From Ignelater luminosus (lineage: Eukaryota; Arthropoda; Insecta; Coleoptera; Elateridae): 64,000 nucleotides of DNA. Under the pieces are notes generated by a model that saw nothing but the letters and a program-made list of their open reading frames with translations, was not told the origin of the DNA and did no database searches. The stretch covers positions 101,870 to 165,869 of the forward strand of contig VTPC01091291.1 of assembly GCA_011009095.1 (NCBI GenBank), read 5' to 3'. The translations under genes and the position numbers were made by a program. This document shows, piece after piece, positions 46,401 to 50,500 of the stretch. How positions within the stretch are numbered: the stretch's first letter is position 1; every line of letters begins with the position of its first letter.

Positions 46401-47565
46401 GATAGTACTTGGTTCAAATCGACAGATGTATCGGTGATTATTGAAAAGTGTTCCAAGTTCCTATGTAGCATTTAGTGAAGATCTAATTCGGTCAACGTAT
46501 ATGTAGTAGTAAGGAGTATAAAAATCTTTATAAAATGTGCTGCAAGGAGTTACTAGGTGTCATTATAAAACAAATGATGATGTCGTAAGACAGTTGTTGA
46601 TGTCGTGACAATTCTTCGTTCTGTAACTTTACCGAAACCACAGAGTCCCTAACTTTACAAAGGCAAAAGCTAGTTCTTCTGCTAAAATCAAATTCCAGTG
46701 CTCCAATCGCGAGTTGCATTTATTTCTACCTTTCTTCAAATAGGTTTTCACTTTTACAGTTTGTTTGGGCCACTTGTTTCAAATTTTCTAACTTTGTTCC
46801 TGGGATTAAATGTTACACAAGCTGTAAGCAAGGTCATTCAAACCGAACCCTTAAAGATTATATACGCTGCCATTATATTTACTTCTGTAAAAATAAATTG
46901 CTCTGTGCCATGACTTGAAGGAGGTTGTTTAGATTCACAATTACGTTAACTTTGATGAAAATTTAGGTAAAATTCTCTAGACTTCCTCAGAATAAGTAAA
47001 GTGTTTGAAGCTTTTCTGGAGATGTTCTAGCATTAGTTGTTTGCTCTACTAAGAGGCTACCGATAGACTCCACAGCTCAAGAAAAACTGAACAGATCCAT
47101 CTAGTCTTCTGTAAGTATAAGGTGTGCCAAAAAGAGGCTATAATTGTACCTCTTGAAAGAATGTTTTGGAGTAAAGATGTGTTGTACGAAACGCAAAGTT
47201 ACTGATAAGCATTTCCTATTTCGAGAAGTCTATTAAAATCTTTAAAAACTGCCAAATGATTATTTCTGTAAGATGTTTCAAAATTTGATAACTAAGAAAC
47301 CATAATTCTGTGTAAAGAAAGTTGATTGACAACTCAAATTGGTAAGTGTAGTAACGCAACGATGACAGTCTTTATACTTACTTGAACCACGTTTCGTACG
47401 ACGCATTATGATCGTCCATCTTCAGCACACACTTATTACGTAATTCGCCCATGTATACCTGAAGTGCGAATAGAGCGAACACCATAAGGCAAAATATTGT
47501 TAAGGTCATAACTTCTGCCAATTGTTTAAACGAATGTAATAACGCGTTGATAATAGTTTTGAGAC
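566..47565 (-). CDS. NaCP60E: DSC1/NaCP60E-type voltage-gated cation channel, 25 exons, 5' end missing
   Basis: Alpha subunit of a four-domain voltage-gated cation channel of the plasma membrane, orthologous to Drosophila DSC1 (NaCP60E) and cockroach BSC1. Coding exons: 47382-47565, 41136-41358, 35643-35777, 29965-30418, 29749-29903, 29540-29690, 29227-29441, 23693-23863, 23445-23638, 15094-15199, 14902-15027, 7888-8068, 7694-7821, 7207-7372, 6860-7145, 6484-6799, 6146-6421, 5958-6062, 4124-4315, 3774-4062, 3522-3715, 2988-3463, 2710-2929, 1547-1686, 566-1460. Every junction is GT-AG and in phase, giving 1991 residues plus stop. Filter residues (numbered from the first complete codon seen) are D127, E647, E1194 and A1488, i.e. 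DEEA. The III-IV linker has MFL. Known for the family: channels of this type are Ca2+-permeable and modulate neuronal excitability. The N-terminus and domain I S1-S4 (roughly 200-250 residues expected) were not found and are probably beyond 64000. No stop or frameshift breaks the visible part, so it looks functional. Confidence 0.95.
1547..1686 (-). CDS. NaCP60E: DSC1 exon: C-terminal IQ motif
   Basis: Residues 1648-1693 plus two bases. Contains [30 protein letters not shown] fits the IQ consensus IQxxxRxxxK, the usual calmodulin-binding site of this channel family. Acceptor tttctttag, donor gtaaga. Confidence 0.9.
1687..2709. other. intron, 1.0 kb, nothing recognised
   Basis: AT-rich intron between the EF-hand-like and IQ exons. 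A 90-codon + strand open frame (2337-2609) has no recognisable similarity and is regarded as chance. Confidence 0.7.
2710..2929 (-). CDS. NaCP60E: DSC1 exon: C-terminal EF-hand-like region
   Basis: Residues 1574-1647. Reads [31 protein letters not shown] and [19 protein letters not shown], the conserved EF-hand-like fold after domain IV S6. Acceptor ctttttcag, donor gtaaag. Confidence 0.93.
2988..3463 (-). CDS. NaCP60E: DSC1 exon: domain IV S5, pore, S6, start of C-terminal tail
   Basis: Residues 1416-1573 plus two bases. S5 ([20 protein letters not shown]), pore with filter [13 protein letters not shown] (A1488), S6 ([20 protein letters not shown]) and the acidic start of the EF-hand-like C-terminal region ([20 protein letters not shown]). 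Acceptor attacag, donor gtaagt. Confidence 0.95.
3522..3715 (-). CDS. NaCP60E: DSC1 exon: domain IV S2 end, S3 and S4
   Basis: Residues 1351-1415. S3 ([20 protein letters not shown]) and the voltage sensor [20 protein letters not shown]. Acceptor atttgcag, donor gtacat. Confidence 0.94.
3774..4062 (-). CDS. NaCP60E: DSC1 exon: III-IV inactivation linker, domain IV S1-S2
   Basis: Residues 1255-1350 plus one base. The III-IV linker begins [20 protein letters not shown] and carries MFL where sodium channels have MFM or IFM. Domain IV S1 ([20 protein letters not shown]) and the start of S2 follow. Acceptor ttctcag, donor gtgagt. Confidence 0.94.
4124..4315 (-). CDS. NaCP60E: DSC1 exon: domain III filter (E) and S6
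   Basis: Residues 1191-1254. Starts [19 protein letters not shown]1194 occupies the position that is lysine in para sodium channels, the defining DSC1-type change. S6 follows: [20 protein letters not shown] and [13 protein letters not shown]. Acceptor cttag, donor gtaaat. Confidence 0.95.
4316..5957. other. intron, 1.6 kb, splitting the domain III pore loop
   Basis: Separates the pore helix exon from the filter exon. It contains one MITE (5128-5325). The remainder is AT-rich with no recognised feature. Confidence 0.75.
5128..5325. mobile_element. short MITE with 35-bp inverted repeats
   Basis: Terminal inverted repeats at 5128-5162 and 5291-5325 match at 34 of 35 positions; they begin TATGTACTATTGGTTTCAAA. 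A TA at each outer end fits a Tc1/mariner-type target site. It is about 198 bp, with no coding capacity and an AT-rich centre. Confidence 0.75.
5958..6062 (-). CDS. NaCP60E: DSC1 exon: domain III pore helix
   Basis: Residues 1156-1190, 35 codons. Contains an N-x-T sequon (NNFTW) and the pore helix [14 protein letters not shown], directly before the filter, which is in the next exon. Acceptor ttgtttcag, donor gtaagt. Confidence 0.92.
6146..6421 (-). CDS. NaCP60E: DSC1 exon: domain III S4 and S5
   Basis: Residues 1064-1155. Voltage sensor [20 protein letters not shown], then S5 ([33 protein letters not shown]). Arginines at every third position in S4 are intact. Acceptor atttcag, donor gtaagt. 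Confidence 0.95.
6484..6799 (-). CDS. NaCP60E: DSC1 exon: domain III S1, S2, S3
   Basis: Residues 958-1063. S1 ([20 protein letters not shown]), S2 ([20 protein letters not shown]) and S3 ([11 protein letters not shown]). [13 protein letters not shown] is the classical S2-S3 segment. Acceptor tcattttag, donor gtaagt. Confidence 0.94.
6860..7145 (-). CDS. NaCP60E: DSC1 exon: domain II-III linker, conserved end
   Basis: Residues 863-957 plus two bases. Acidic start ([13 protein letters not shown]), then the conserved family stretch [40 protein letters not shown] and PRRCYEQ leading to domain III. Acceptor ttttaaag, donor gtaagt. Confidence 0.9.
7207..7372 (-). CDS. NaCP60E: DSC1 exon: domain II-III linker
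   Basis: Residues 808-862 plus one base. Polar segment with [20 protein letters not shown] and [13 protein letters not shown]. Acceptor atttgtag, donor gtaaat. Supported mainly by frame continuity and splice sites. Confidence 0.85.
7373..7693. other. intron, 321 bp, nothing recognised
   Basis: Short AT-rich intron in the II-III linker. No open frame or repeat seen. Confidence 0.7.
7694..7821 (-). CDS. NaCP60E: DSC1 exon: domain II-III linker
   Basis: Residues 765-807. Contains [19 protein letters not shown] and [19 protein letters not shown]. Acceptor tctctttag, donor gtaagt, phase 0 at the end. No membrane segment. Confidence 0.87.
7888..8068 (-). CDS. NaCP60E: DSC1 exon: domain II-III linker, helical basic segment
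   Basis: Residues 705-764 plus one base. Contains [20 protein letters not shown] and a long charged, probably helical stretch ([19 protein letters not shown]). Cytoplasmic linker. Acceptor ttaacag, donor gtaaat. The frame continues perfectly into the next exon. Confidence 0.88.
11054..12260. mobile_element. hAT-like non-autonomous element with 8-bp target-site duplication
   Basis: An identical 8-bp direct repeat GACATTCC flanks it (11046-11053 and 12261-12268). The ends form an imperfect terminal inverted repeat AGAGTTCAGAG / AGGGTTCAGAG. Several copies of a GTTACTTTTT subterminal motif lie near both ends (11060-11160, 12180-12240). An 8-bp duplication fits the hAT superfamily. No hAT transposase is seen. 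A Tc1-like fragment sits inside. Confidence 0.75.
11431..11880 (+). pseudogene. Tc1-like transposase relic
   Basis: Begins after a TA with CACTGGCGAGCAAAAA, a Tc1-type end. Translation, with frame changes, shows the C-terminal half of a Tc1 transposase: a GSVMVWA-like stretch near 11617-11640 and [20 protein letters not shown] near 11770-11835, including the second catalytic Asp. Stops and frameshifts are frequent. The N-terminal domain and the right inverted repeat are not seen. It lies nested in the hAT-like element. Confidence 0.75.
14902..15027 (-). CDS. NaCP60E: DSC1 exon: domain II S6
   Basis: Residues 663-704, phase 0. Begins GPGTCFAVF, then S6 [19 protein letters not shown] and the start of the II-III linker ([10 protein letters not shown]). 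Acceptor actcttcag, donor gtatct. Confidence 0.93.
15094..15199 (-). CDS. NaCP60E: DSC1 exon: domain II pore loop
   Basis: Residues 627-662. Reads [20 protein letters not shown] then [10 protein letters not shown]647 in CGEW is the domain II filter glutamate. Acceptor atgtttcag, donor gtaacg. Preceded by an 8.2-kb intron rich in transposon relics. Confidence 0.94.
16365..17290 (+). mobile_element. internally deleted mariner element
   Basis: Perfect 32-bp terminal inverted repeats (16365-16396 and 17259-17290, starting CGAGGTCTGTTCAAAAAGTA), flanked by a TA on each side (16363-16364, 17291-17292). It is 926 bp against about 1.3 kb for complete mariners. Transposase parts from both ends are present with a deletion between them. 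The perfect repeats suggest a relatively recent insertion. Confidence 0.92.
16571..17237 (+). pseudogene. mariner transposase, broken
   Basis: Starts ATG GAT TAA, with a stop at codon 3. The N-terminal helix-turn-helix part ([20 protein letters not shown], 16628-16690) jumps near 16738 in another frame to the C-terminal catalytic part, so the region with the first catalytic Asp is lost. The remaining frame (16740-17237) has [10 protein letters not shown], where the usual second catalytic Asp is Asn, and [17 protein letters not shown] with the third Asp intact. The end [12 protein letters not shown] plus SDGDYFEGD is typical of mariner. It cannot encode an active enzyme. Confidence 0.92.
18760..21240 (-). 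pseudogene. Gypsy-type retrotransposon pol relic (RT, integrase), with gap
   Basis: Read on the minus strand. RT start near 21240-21000 ([21 protein letters not shown]), RT core 20926-20732 ([30 protein letters not shown]) and RT end 20700-20590 ([19 protein letters not shown]). The gap follows. Then the integrase zinc finger near 19850-19690 (ELHHTY, CKDC) with a stop, the integrase core 19689-19297 ([27 protein letters not shown]) and a C-terminal region 19117-18854 ([10 protein letters not shown]). The RT YLDD site reads YLDI. Multiple stops and frameshifts; no LTRs seen. Non-functional. Confidence 0.9.
20028..20585. other. assembly gap (run of N)
   Basis: 558 undetermined bases inside the Gypsy pol relic, where the end of RT and the RNase H region would be. 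Any open frame through it is meaningless. Confidence 0.99.
23445..23638 (-). CDS. NaCP60E: DSC1 exon: domain II S4 end, S5
   Basis: Residues 563-626 plus two bases. It completes the voltage sensor ([10 protein letters not shown]), then the S4-S5 linker and S5 ([29 protein letters not shown]). Acceptor ctttttcag, donor gtatgt. The split Arg codon is completed in the exon at 15094-15199. Confidence 0.93.
23693..23863 (-). CDS. NaCP60E: DSC1 exon: domain II S2, S3 and start of S4
   Basis: Residues 506-562, 57 codons in phase 0. S2 ([17 protein letters not shown]), S3 ([20 protein letters not shown]) and the beginning of the S4 voltage sensor ([10 protein letters not shown]). Acceptor tttctttcag, donor gtaagt. 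The intron cuts S4 just after the second arginine. Confidence 0.93.
24648..25305 (-). pseudogene. Tc1-like transposase pseudogene
   Basis: Minus strand. N-terminal helix-turn-helix remnant ([20 protein letters not shown], about 25305-25210), middle part with [10 protein letters not shown] and [12 protein letters not shown] (about 24970-24890; FTDES holds the first catalytic Asp) and the family C-terminus near 24740-24648 ([19 protein letters not shown], then stop). The piece around the second catalytic Asp is missing. Several in-frame stops. Probably an old insertion; inverted repeats not identified. Confidence 0.82.
26560..27156. mobile_element. MITE with 21-bp inverted ends and TGACGTCA palindromes
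   Basis: Inverted ends at 26560-26580 and 27136-27156 (AATGGGGTCGTTTCCTAAAA; 20 of 21 positions match). About 600 bp, non-coding. GTGACGTCAC palindromes lie at about 26707 and 27000, roughly symmetric in the element, and an AT-repeat lies near 26820. No target-site duplication could be fixed with confidence. Confidence 0.7.
29227..29441 (-). CDS. NaCP60E: DSC1 exon: domain II S1 and S1-S2 loop
   Basis: Residues 434-505. A cysteine cluster (CSCCEQCC) precedes [20 protein letters not shown] and the S1 helix [17 protein letters not shown]. The LEHHGM segment is typical of domain II S1 in this family. Acceptor tttacag, donor gtaaat, ending in phase 0. Confidence 0.93.
29540..29690 (-). CDS. NaCP60E: DSC1 exon: domain I-II linker, distal part
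   Basis: Residues 384-433 plus one base. Contains [20 protein letters not shown] and [13 protein letters not shown]. Acceptor tttcag, donor gtaagc. Hydrophilic cytoplasmic linker, with phase matching the next exon. Confidence 0.85.
29749..29903 (-). CDS. NaCP60E: DSC1 exon: domain I-II linker, acidic part
   Basis: Residues 332-383. Hydrophilic segment containing [18 protein letters not shown] and an acidic run ([13 protein letters not shown]). It starts with two bases completing an Ala codon and ends in phase 0 before gtaaaa. No transmembrane part. It is supported by frame continuity with both neighbouring exons rather than by strong similarity. Confidence 0.85.
29965..30418 (-). CDS. NaCP60E: DSC1 exon: domain I-II linker with polyglutamine tract
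   Basis: Residues 181-331 plus one base. Basic cytoplasmic linker: [10 protein letters not shown], which resembles a sodium-channel linker motif, then a lysine/arginine-rich stretch, 18 consecutive glutamines (residues 239-256) and a Ser/Pro-rich segment ([15 protein letters not shown]). The donor is the first of two overlapping gta sites (G|GTAGGTAG). Only the cut at 29965 keeps the frame into the next exon; the alternative at 29961 would shift it. The linker carries many candidate S/T-P phosphosites. Confidence 0.88.
30191..30244 (-). repeat. CAG/CAA repeat encoding 18 glutamines
   Basis: Eighteen consecutive Gln codons, CAG mixed with CAA, in the I-II linker exon. The CAA interruptions would be expected to slow expansion. 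Length polymorphism is likely. Confidence 0.95.
32307..32637 (+). mobile_element. probable solo LTR of a retrotransposon
   Basis: 331 bp bounded by TGTAACG and CGTTACA, the inverted TG...CA ends expected of an LTR. It has a TATA-like GATATATAAAAGCAAGC near 32423 and several AATAAA signals in the distal part. The proximal half is more GC-rich than the surroundings. No internal retroviral-type genes adjoin it, so it looks like a solo LTR. Target-site duplication is not clear (ATA on both sides at best). Confidence 0.6.
33150..33789. mobile_element. MITE with inverted ends and internal minisatellite
   Basis: Inverted ends 33150-33192 and 33741-33789 (AGTCCAATCAATGAGTTGGG versus AGTCCAGTCAATAAGCTGGG), with TA at the outer borders. 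The interior has three tandem units of about 132-139 bp starting at 33222, 33354 and 33493. Each contains GAAAACTAAT, a conserved GTGATCAGC and an A-run, and a partial fourth unit follows. No coding capacity. Confidence 0.75.
33222..33600. repeat. three-unit minisatellite, about 135-bp period
   Basis: Units at 33222, 33354 and 33493. Shared core: GGTTTTTC-AGAAAACTAAT, TCGTGATCAGC and ACCCAAAAAA, followed by a TTTTCGAGCT/AAATTC block. Divergence between units is moderate. Confidence 0.8.
34438..35176 (+). mobile_element. mariner element, 3' truncated
   Basis: The left inverted repeat starts after TA (34436-34437) with CGAGGGTGGTCTGAAAAGTT. The transposase frame follows. No matching right repeat exists downstream; similarity stops near 35165. 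It belongs to a different mariner lineage from the copy at 16365-17290, because both repeats and protein differ. Confidence 0.85.
34598..35176 (+). pseudogene. mariner transposase, N-terminal two thirds
   Basis: Open frame of 192 codons; the usual start is probably the second Met at 34616 ([17 protein letters not shown]). Contains both helix-turn-helix parts ([34 protein letters not shown]), the GRPKT hook-like linker and the first catalytic Asp in [11 protein letters not shown]. It ends prematurely after [12 protein letters not shown], so the second and third catalytic Asp are missing. A DNA-binding fragment could in principle still be made. Confidence 0.9.
35643..35777 (-). CDS. NaCP60E: DSC1 exon: domain I S6
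   Basis: Residues 136-180, 45 codons in phase 0. S6 reads [20 protein letters not shown] followed by ALSYEEEAE, the conserved cytoplasmic end of domain I S6 in insect sodium-channel family members. Acceptor ttttatttccag, donor gtaag. Confidence 0.93.
38095..38188 (-). repeat. tRNA-like (SINE-type) module with A and B boxes
   Basis: Minus strand: TAGCTCAGTGCTTC (A-box-like, 38162-38175), then GGTTCGAACCCCGG (38107-38120) with a perfect B box. Spacing is wider than in an ordinary tRNA without a long variable arm, and arm pairing is incomplete. It is more likely a tRNA-derived promoter module than a functional tRNA gene. Confidence 0.55.
38225..38600 (-). pseudogene. GIY-YIG endonuclease fragment of a Penelope-like element
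   Basis: Minus strand: [30 protein letters not shown] and [11 protein letters not shown]. This is the conserved core of Penelope-type GIY-YIG domains; the usual YIGETGR reads YIEETGR. After in-frame stops near 38360 the family continues as [13 protein letters not shown] and CIPILREEL. The stops and the missing reverse transcriptase mark it as a pseudogene. Confidence 0.75.
41136..41358 (-). CDS. NaCP60E: DSC1 exon: domain I extracellular loop and pore loop
   Basis: Residues 61-135. Cysteine-rich turret (CGNVTG, CLCVG) with N-x-T sequons, then the pore helix and filter [12 protein letters not shown]127 is the domain I filter residue. The first codon is completed by one base after an AG acceptor (tattctag); the donor is gtaagt. 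Phase joins exactly to the S6 exon. Confidence 0.93.
43825..44682 (+). pseudogene. Gypsy gag relic with CCHC zinc knuckles
   Basis: Starts at an ATG in ATGGCGACGAG and reads [20 protein letters not shown] then [12 protein letters not shown], a Gypsy gag capsid-like region. One in-frame TAG at 44080-44082 interrupts it, and the same frame continues to a TAA at 44680-44682. The C-terminal part has a basic linker and two zinc-knuckle-like motifs: [13 protein letters not shown] (irregular) and [14 protein letters not shown] (Cx2Cx4Hx4C). Upstream AT-rich sequence may include remains of a 5' LTR, not delimited. Confidence 0.85.
44683..45576 (+). pseudogene. Gypsy pol relic: protease end and reverse transcriptase
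   Basis: Continues in the same frame as gag. It has the end of a retropepsin-like domain ([20 protein letters not shown]), while the part with the catalytic D-T/S-G is missing. Then the [72 protein letters not shown] and the intact catalytic YLDDIIV. It degenerates after GLKLLKA. RNase H, integrase and 3' LTR are absent. Much better preserved than the Gypsy relic at 18760-21240 and from a different lineage. Confidence 0.92.
47382..47565 (-). CDS. NaCP60E: DSC1 exon: end of domain I S4-S5 linker and S5
   Basis: Encodes residues 1-60 of the visible protein plus split codons at both ends. It begins [12 protein letters not shown] (S4-S5 linker), runs through the hydrophobic S5 ([20 protein letters not shown]) and enters the extracellular loop with an N-x-S glycosylation sequon (NAS). 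Acceptor is a pyrimidine tract ending in cag; donor is gtaagt. It starts with two bases of a split codon, so at least one more coding exon lies upstream. Confidence 0.9.
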
Positions 47566-50500
47566 CTGAAACAAAAAAAAGAAACTTATGTATTACCTAA
47601 TAAGATTTACAACATCGACATAAGTAGTTTTACTTGTGTTTAAACACTTAACTGAGCGAAAAAGTGTTCATAAAGTTATGCGAAGCGAGTAAGTGAACAT
47701 AAAAAGATTATGGATTTTATAGAAAAGGTAACCTAGAAGAATGAATTTTTCTTTGATGCCATTTATGAGCTATAAAAAGGCATATGCTCTAAAATATGTT
47801 TTAGATACCGTTTTAAAACTTAATTGTTAGAAGCTACGAATTATAACTTTCCATCTTTTTATGTAATTACTGCTGTTTTCGCCATTCTACAATGTTTCTG
47901 TTGGACATAATAAAAGCTAAAACTGATTTCCATTATGACAATAAAACCGTTATTTGTATTAGTTATCTTAGTTTACAGTAAATGATCTAGTGAGTTGTGT
48001 ATAAAATAAAACACACAAGTGAAAAAAATCCAGCGCTACATTATTTTTAAAGTAAAAAAAAAACTTAACGAAAAAAATGCTGGTGTTTCATAAACAGAAT
48101 AGAAGGAGGTAGTTATAATAAAACAAACACACTTTAGCAACCAAGTTTTAACAACACTAAAAGCCAAAATATAATTTCATTCGCTTCAAATAACTGAAAA
48201 AGGTTGTAACGTTAATGTTACAGTAATGTTGTAACTTTTAATTTTTTTTTAGCAAGTTAATGTTCAACGCTTCTTTACACAACTTGGCTAGTTAGTAAGA
48301 AAAACCCGATTTACGTTTTTTTTTTCGAAGTGTTACATCCTGATCTGTCTAGCTTTATTTTGATCTTGCTTTCTTTTCCTGTCGTTTGCCACTTAGGTAC
48401 GTAAATGTCTCTTCACGCCTTTTAACATTGCATTTTTGTATATTACTTAGTTTTGAAAATCGATCGTTTTCCCGTTTCACCGTTGAATCTATAGTTTTTG
48501 CAACACACATAATTTGGTAGGTGTTTAGTTGTCGGAAATCTAAATCTCTTACTTTGTCGACTACTGACCACGTAATGCAAAGGGTAGTCTTTTTCTTTTT
48601 TCTGAACTGAAAAAGCCTGACGCAATTTTCACGTTATACTTTTGGGTTGATAACAACCTGAGCAGTGAGTGTTTTATTTTTATGGATTTAATGTACTCCA
48701 CATTCCATAGGTCAAAGGGAGTTTGGAATTTTAAACTGTACTGGTGAATTTAAGGTTGGTTTTGCTATAAGCTTGGAAGCTGTCAATTATTACAATTACA
48801 AAAATCGGCTAGCAATGATTAAATTAATGATAATAGCAAGTGATTCAAGAAAATTTGGAATATAATCAATAAAGTTCTTTAAAACCAAACTCTGCAGTGC
48901 ACATAATCCGACATGATTCTAATGAGTGAATCAAAGTAGCGACAGTCAGAAGCATTCAAAAAGATCTGGGTTTCAATGAATTATTGAATTATCTCTTCTT
49001 GCAAAGAAACCAACGATGCATTTTATTTCTGTAGTTGCAGTTTTTGTTTATTTGTCTGTCTTTCTTATCTCCTTGTCATCTTTTTGGAGATATGACAAAA
49101 CATCCATATATTCTCAGTATTGAGAAAATATTTACGTATGTACCTTCCCTAAAATATGGAGCTAACGAAACTGCATATAATGTTCCAAGTGTGTACGGCG
49201 ACTGTATGTGCATTTGTTCTACACATGTAGCTTTAGATAAAGGGGAATGGTCACACTATTTGGGATACTGACGTATTACCTAGCCAACGCCGATACTTGA
49301 CCAAAGGATTTGCTATAATTATCATATTTTGCAAACGAAAAGATTCTTATGAAATTTTTGATTTCTGCACCAACAACTTTTAATTTAAACTTTAAGTGCT
49401 AATTCTTTGGGACTTCATTGTTCATTCATTCGAGACTACTTTCCAAAGGTTGCAAAATTCTACCATCTGTAATAAATTCTGAAGATAGGGTCGGAACTCA
49501 AAGTCAGAGAACTAATTTTTTATTTACAATGGGCTGTTCTCCAGAAGGTTTGAAATTTTACGTTTTCCAATTTTAAGATTTTCTGATCAAAAATAACTAT
49601 CCCTTCAAGAATTATAAACTTGCCAAAATTAGTTTTGTTTTCCAACAAATAACTGATTAAAGAGGAAAGACATTGACATTCCTTGAATTTCTTTACAAGG
49701 GTCGCTAAAGGTAAATATACACTTTTTGATTGATGGATAATTAAAAATTCAAGGGTAGTGCATAATTTTAGTTATTAGCAGTAGCTTCCAGATACACAAT
49801 CTTCGAAAGCATTTTTGCTACTGACATGATTGAAGTAGGTTTAGTTAGTATTTTGAATGAATTTCTTGAGTTGTTTTATCTATAATCCTCAACTATCAAA
49901 AGAATAATTGAAAAATCATTAATAAGTACAAAGCGAATGAGTTTAACAAAGCATTTCTCCAAGAAGATAATAATTGAGTGAATGGTATCTTGAGACCTGT
50001 TTTTCTTTATAAAGACTTATTCAAAAATAATCATGGGATTCAGTCTTAATTCAAAATAGGAACTATATTGTCTTTTACTTGTAGAAAATCAAAAATACCA
50101 AAAGTTTTAATAAAAGCCTATGGACAAAAAATTGTACAATTTTTAAGAATTAGTTTGGACTTATTGTTTAAAATAATATGAACCTGAAAATTACGTACTC
50201 TTGGTGGTTATTGTACGAAGGTGGTTCAAAATGAGGCAGAATTTGTCTAAGCAACCTAGATCAAATGTATGTGACATTTTGAAAAGTGAGACCAGCAGAA
50301 CGTATCATTCTAGCTGTAATCACAGATTGAAGCTTCAAGCATTATTGTCTTTCTACTTTTGGTGAAGCAATAATCAGAGTTTATTACCATAGGAAAAGTG
50401 TCTCATTTCGTTTTAATTTTTTTAATAAACGTTGACATAGTCACAGTTCTAAAGATTGTTAGATAAGAATGATAATAATAAAGAAAAAAAGTAACTTGTT

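Larger units (their letters stand above)
41359..47381. other. intron, 6.0 kb, between domain I S5 and pore
   Basis: Contains a Gypsy gag-pol relic (43825-45576), preceded by a short (GTGTA)n microsatellite at about 43671. Elsewhere AT-rich. A 144-codon + frame at 42812-43246 has no recognisable similarity. Confidence 0.65.
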
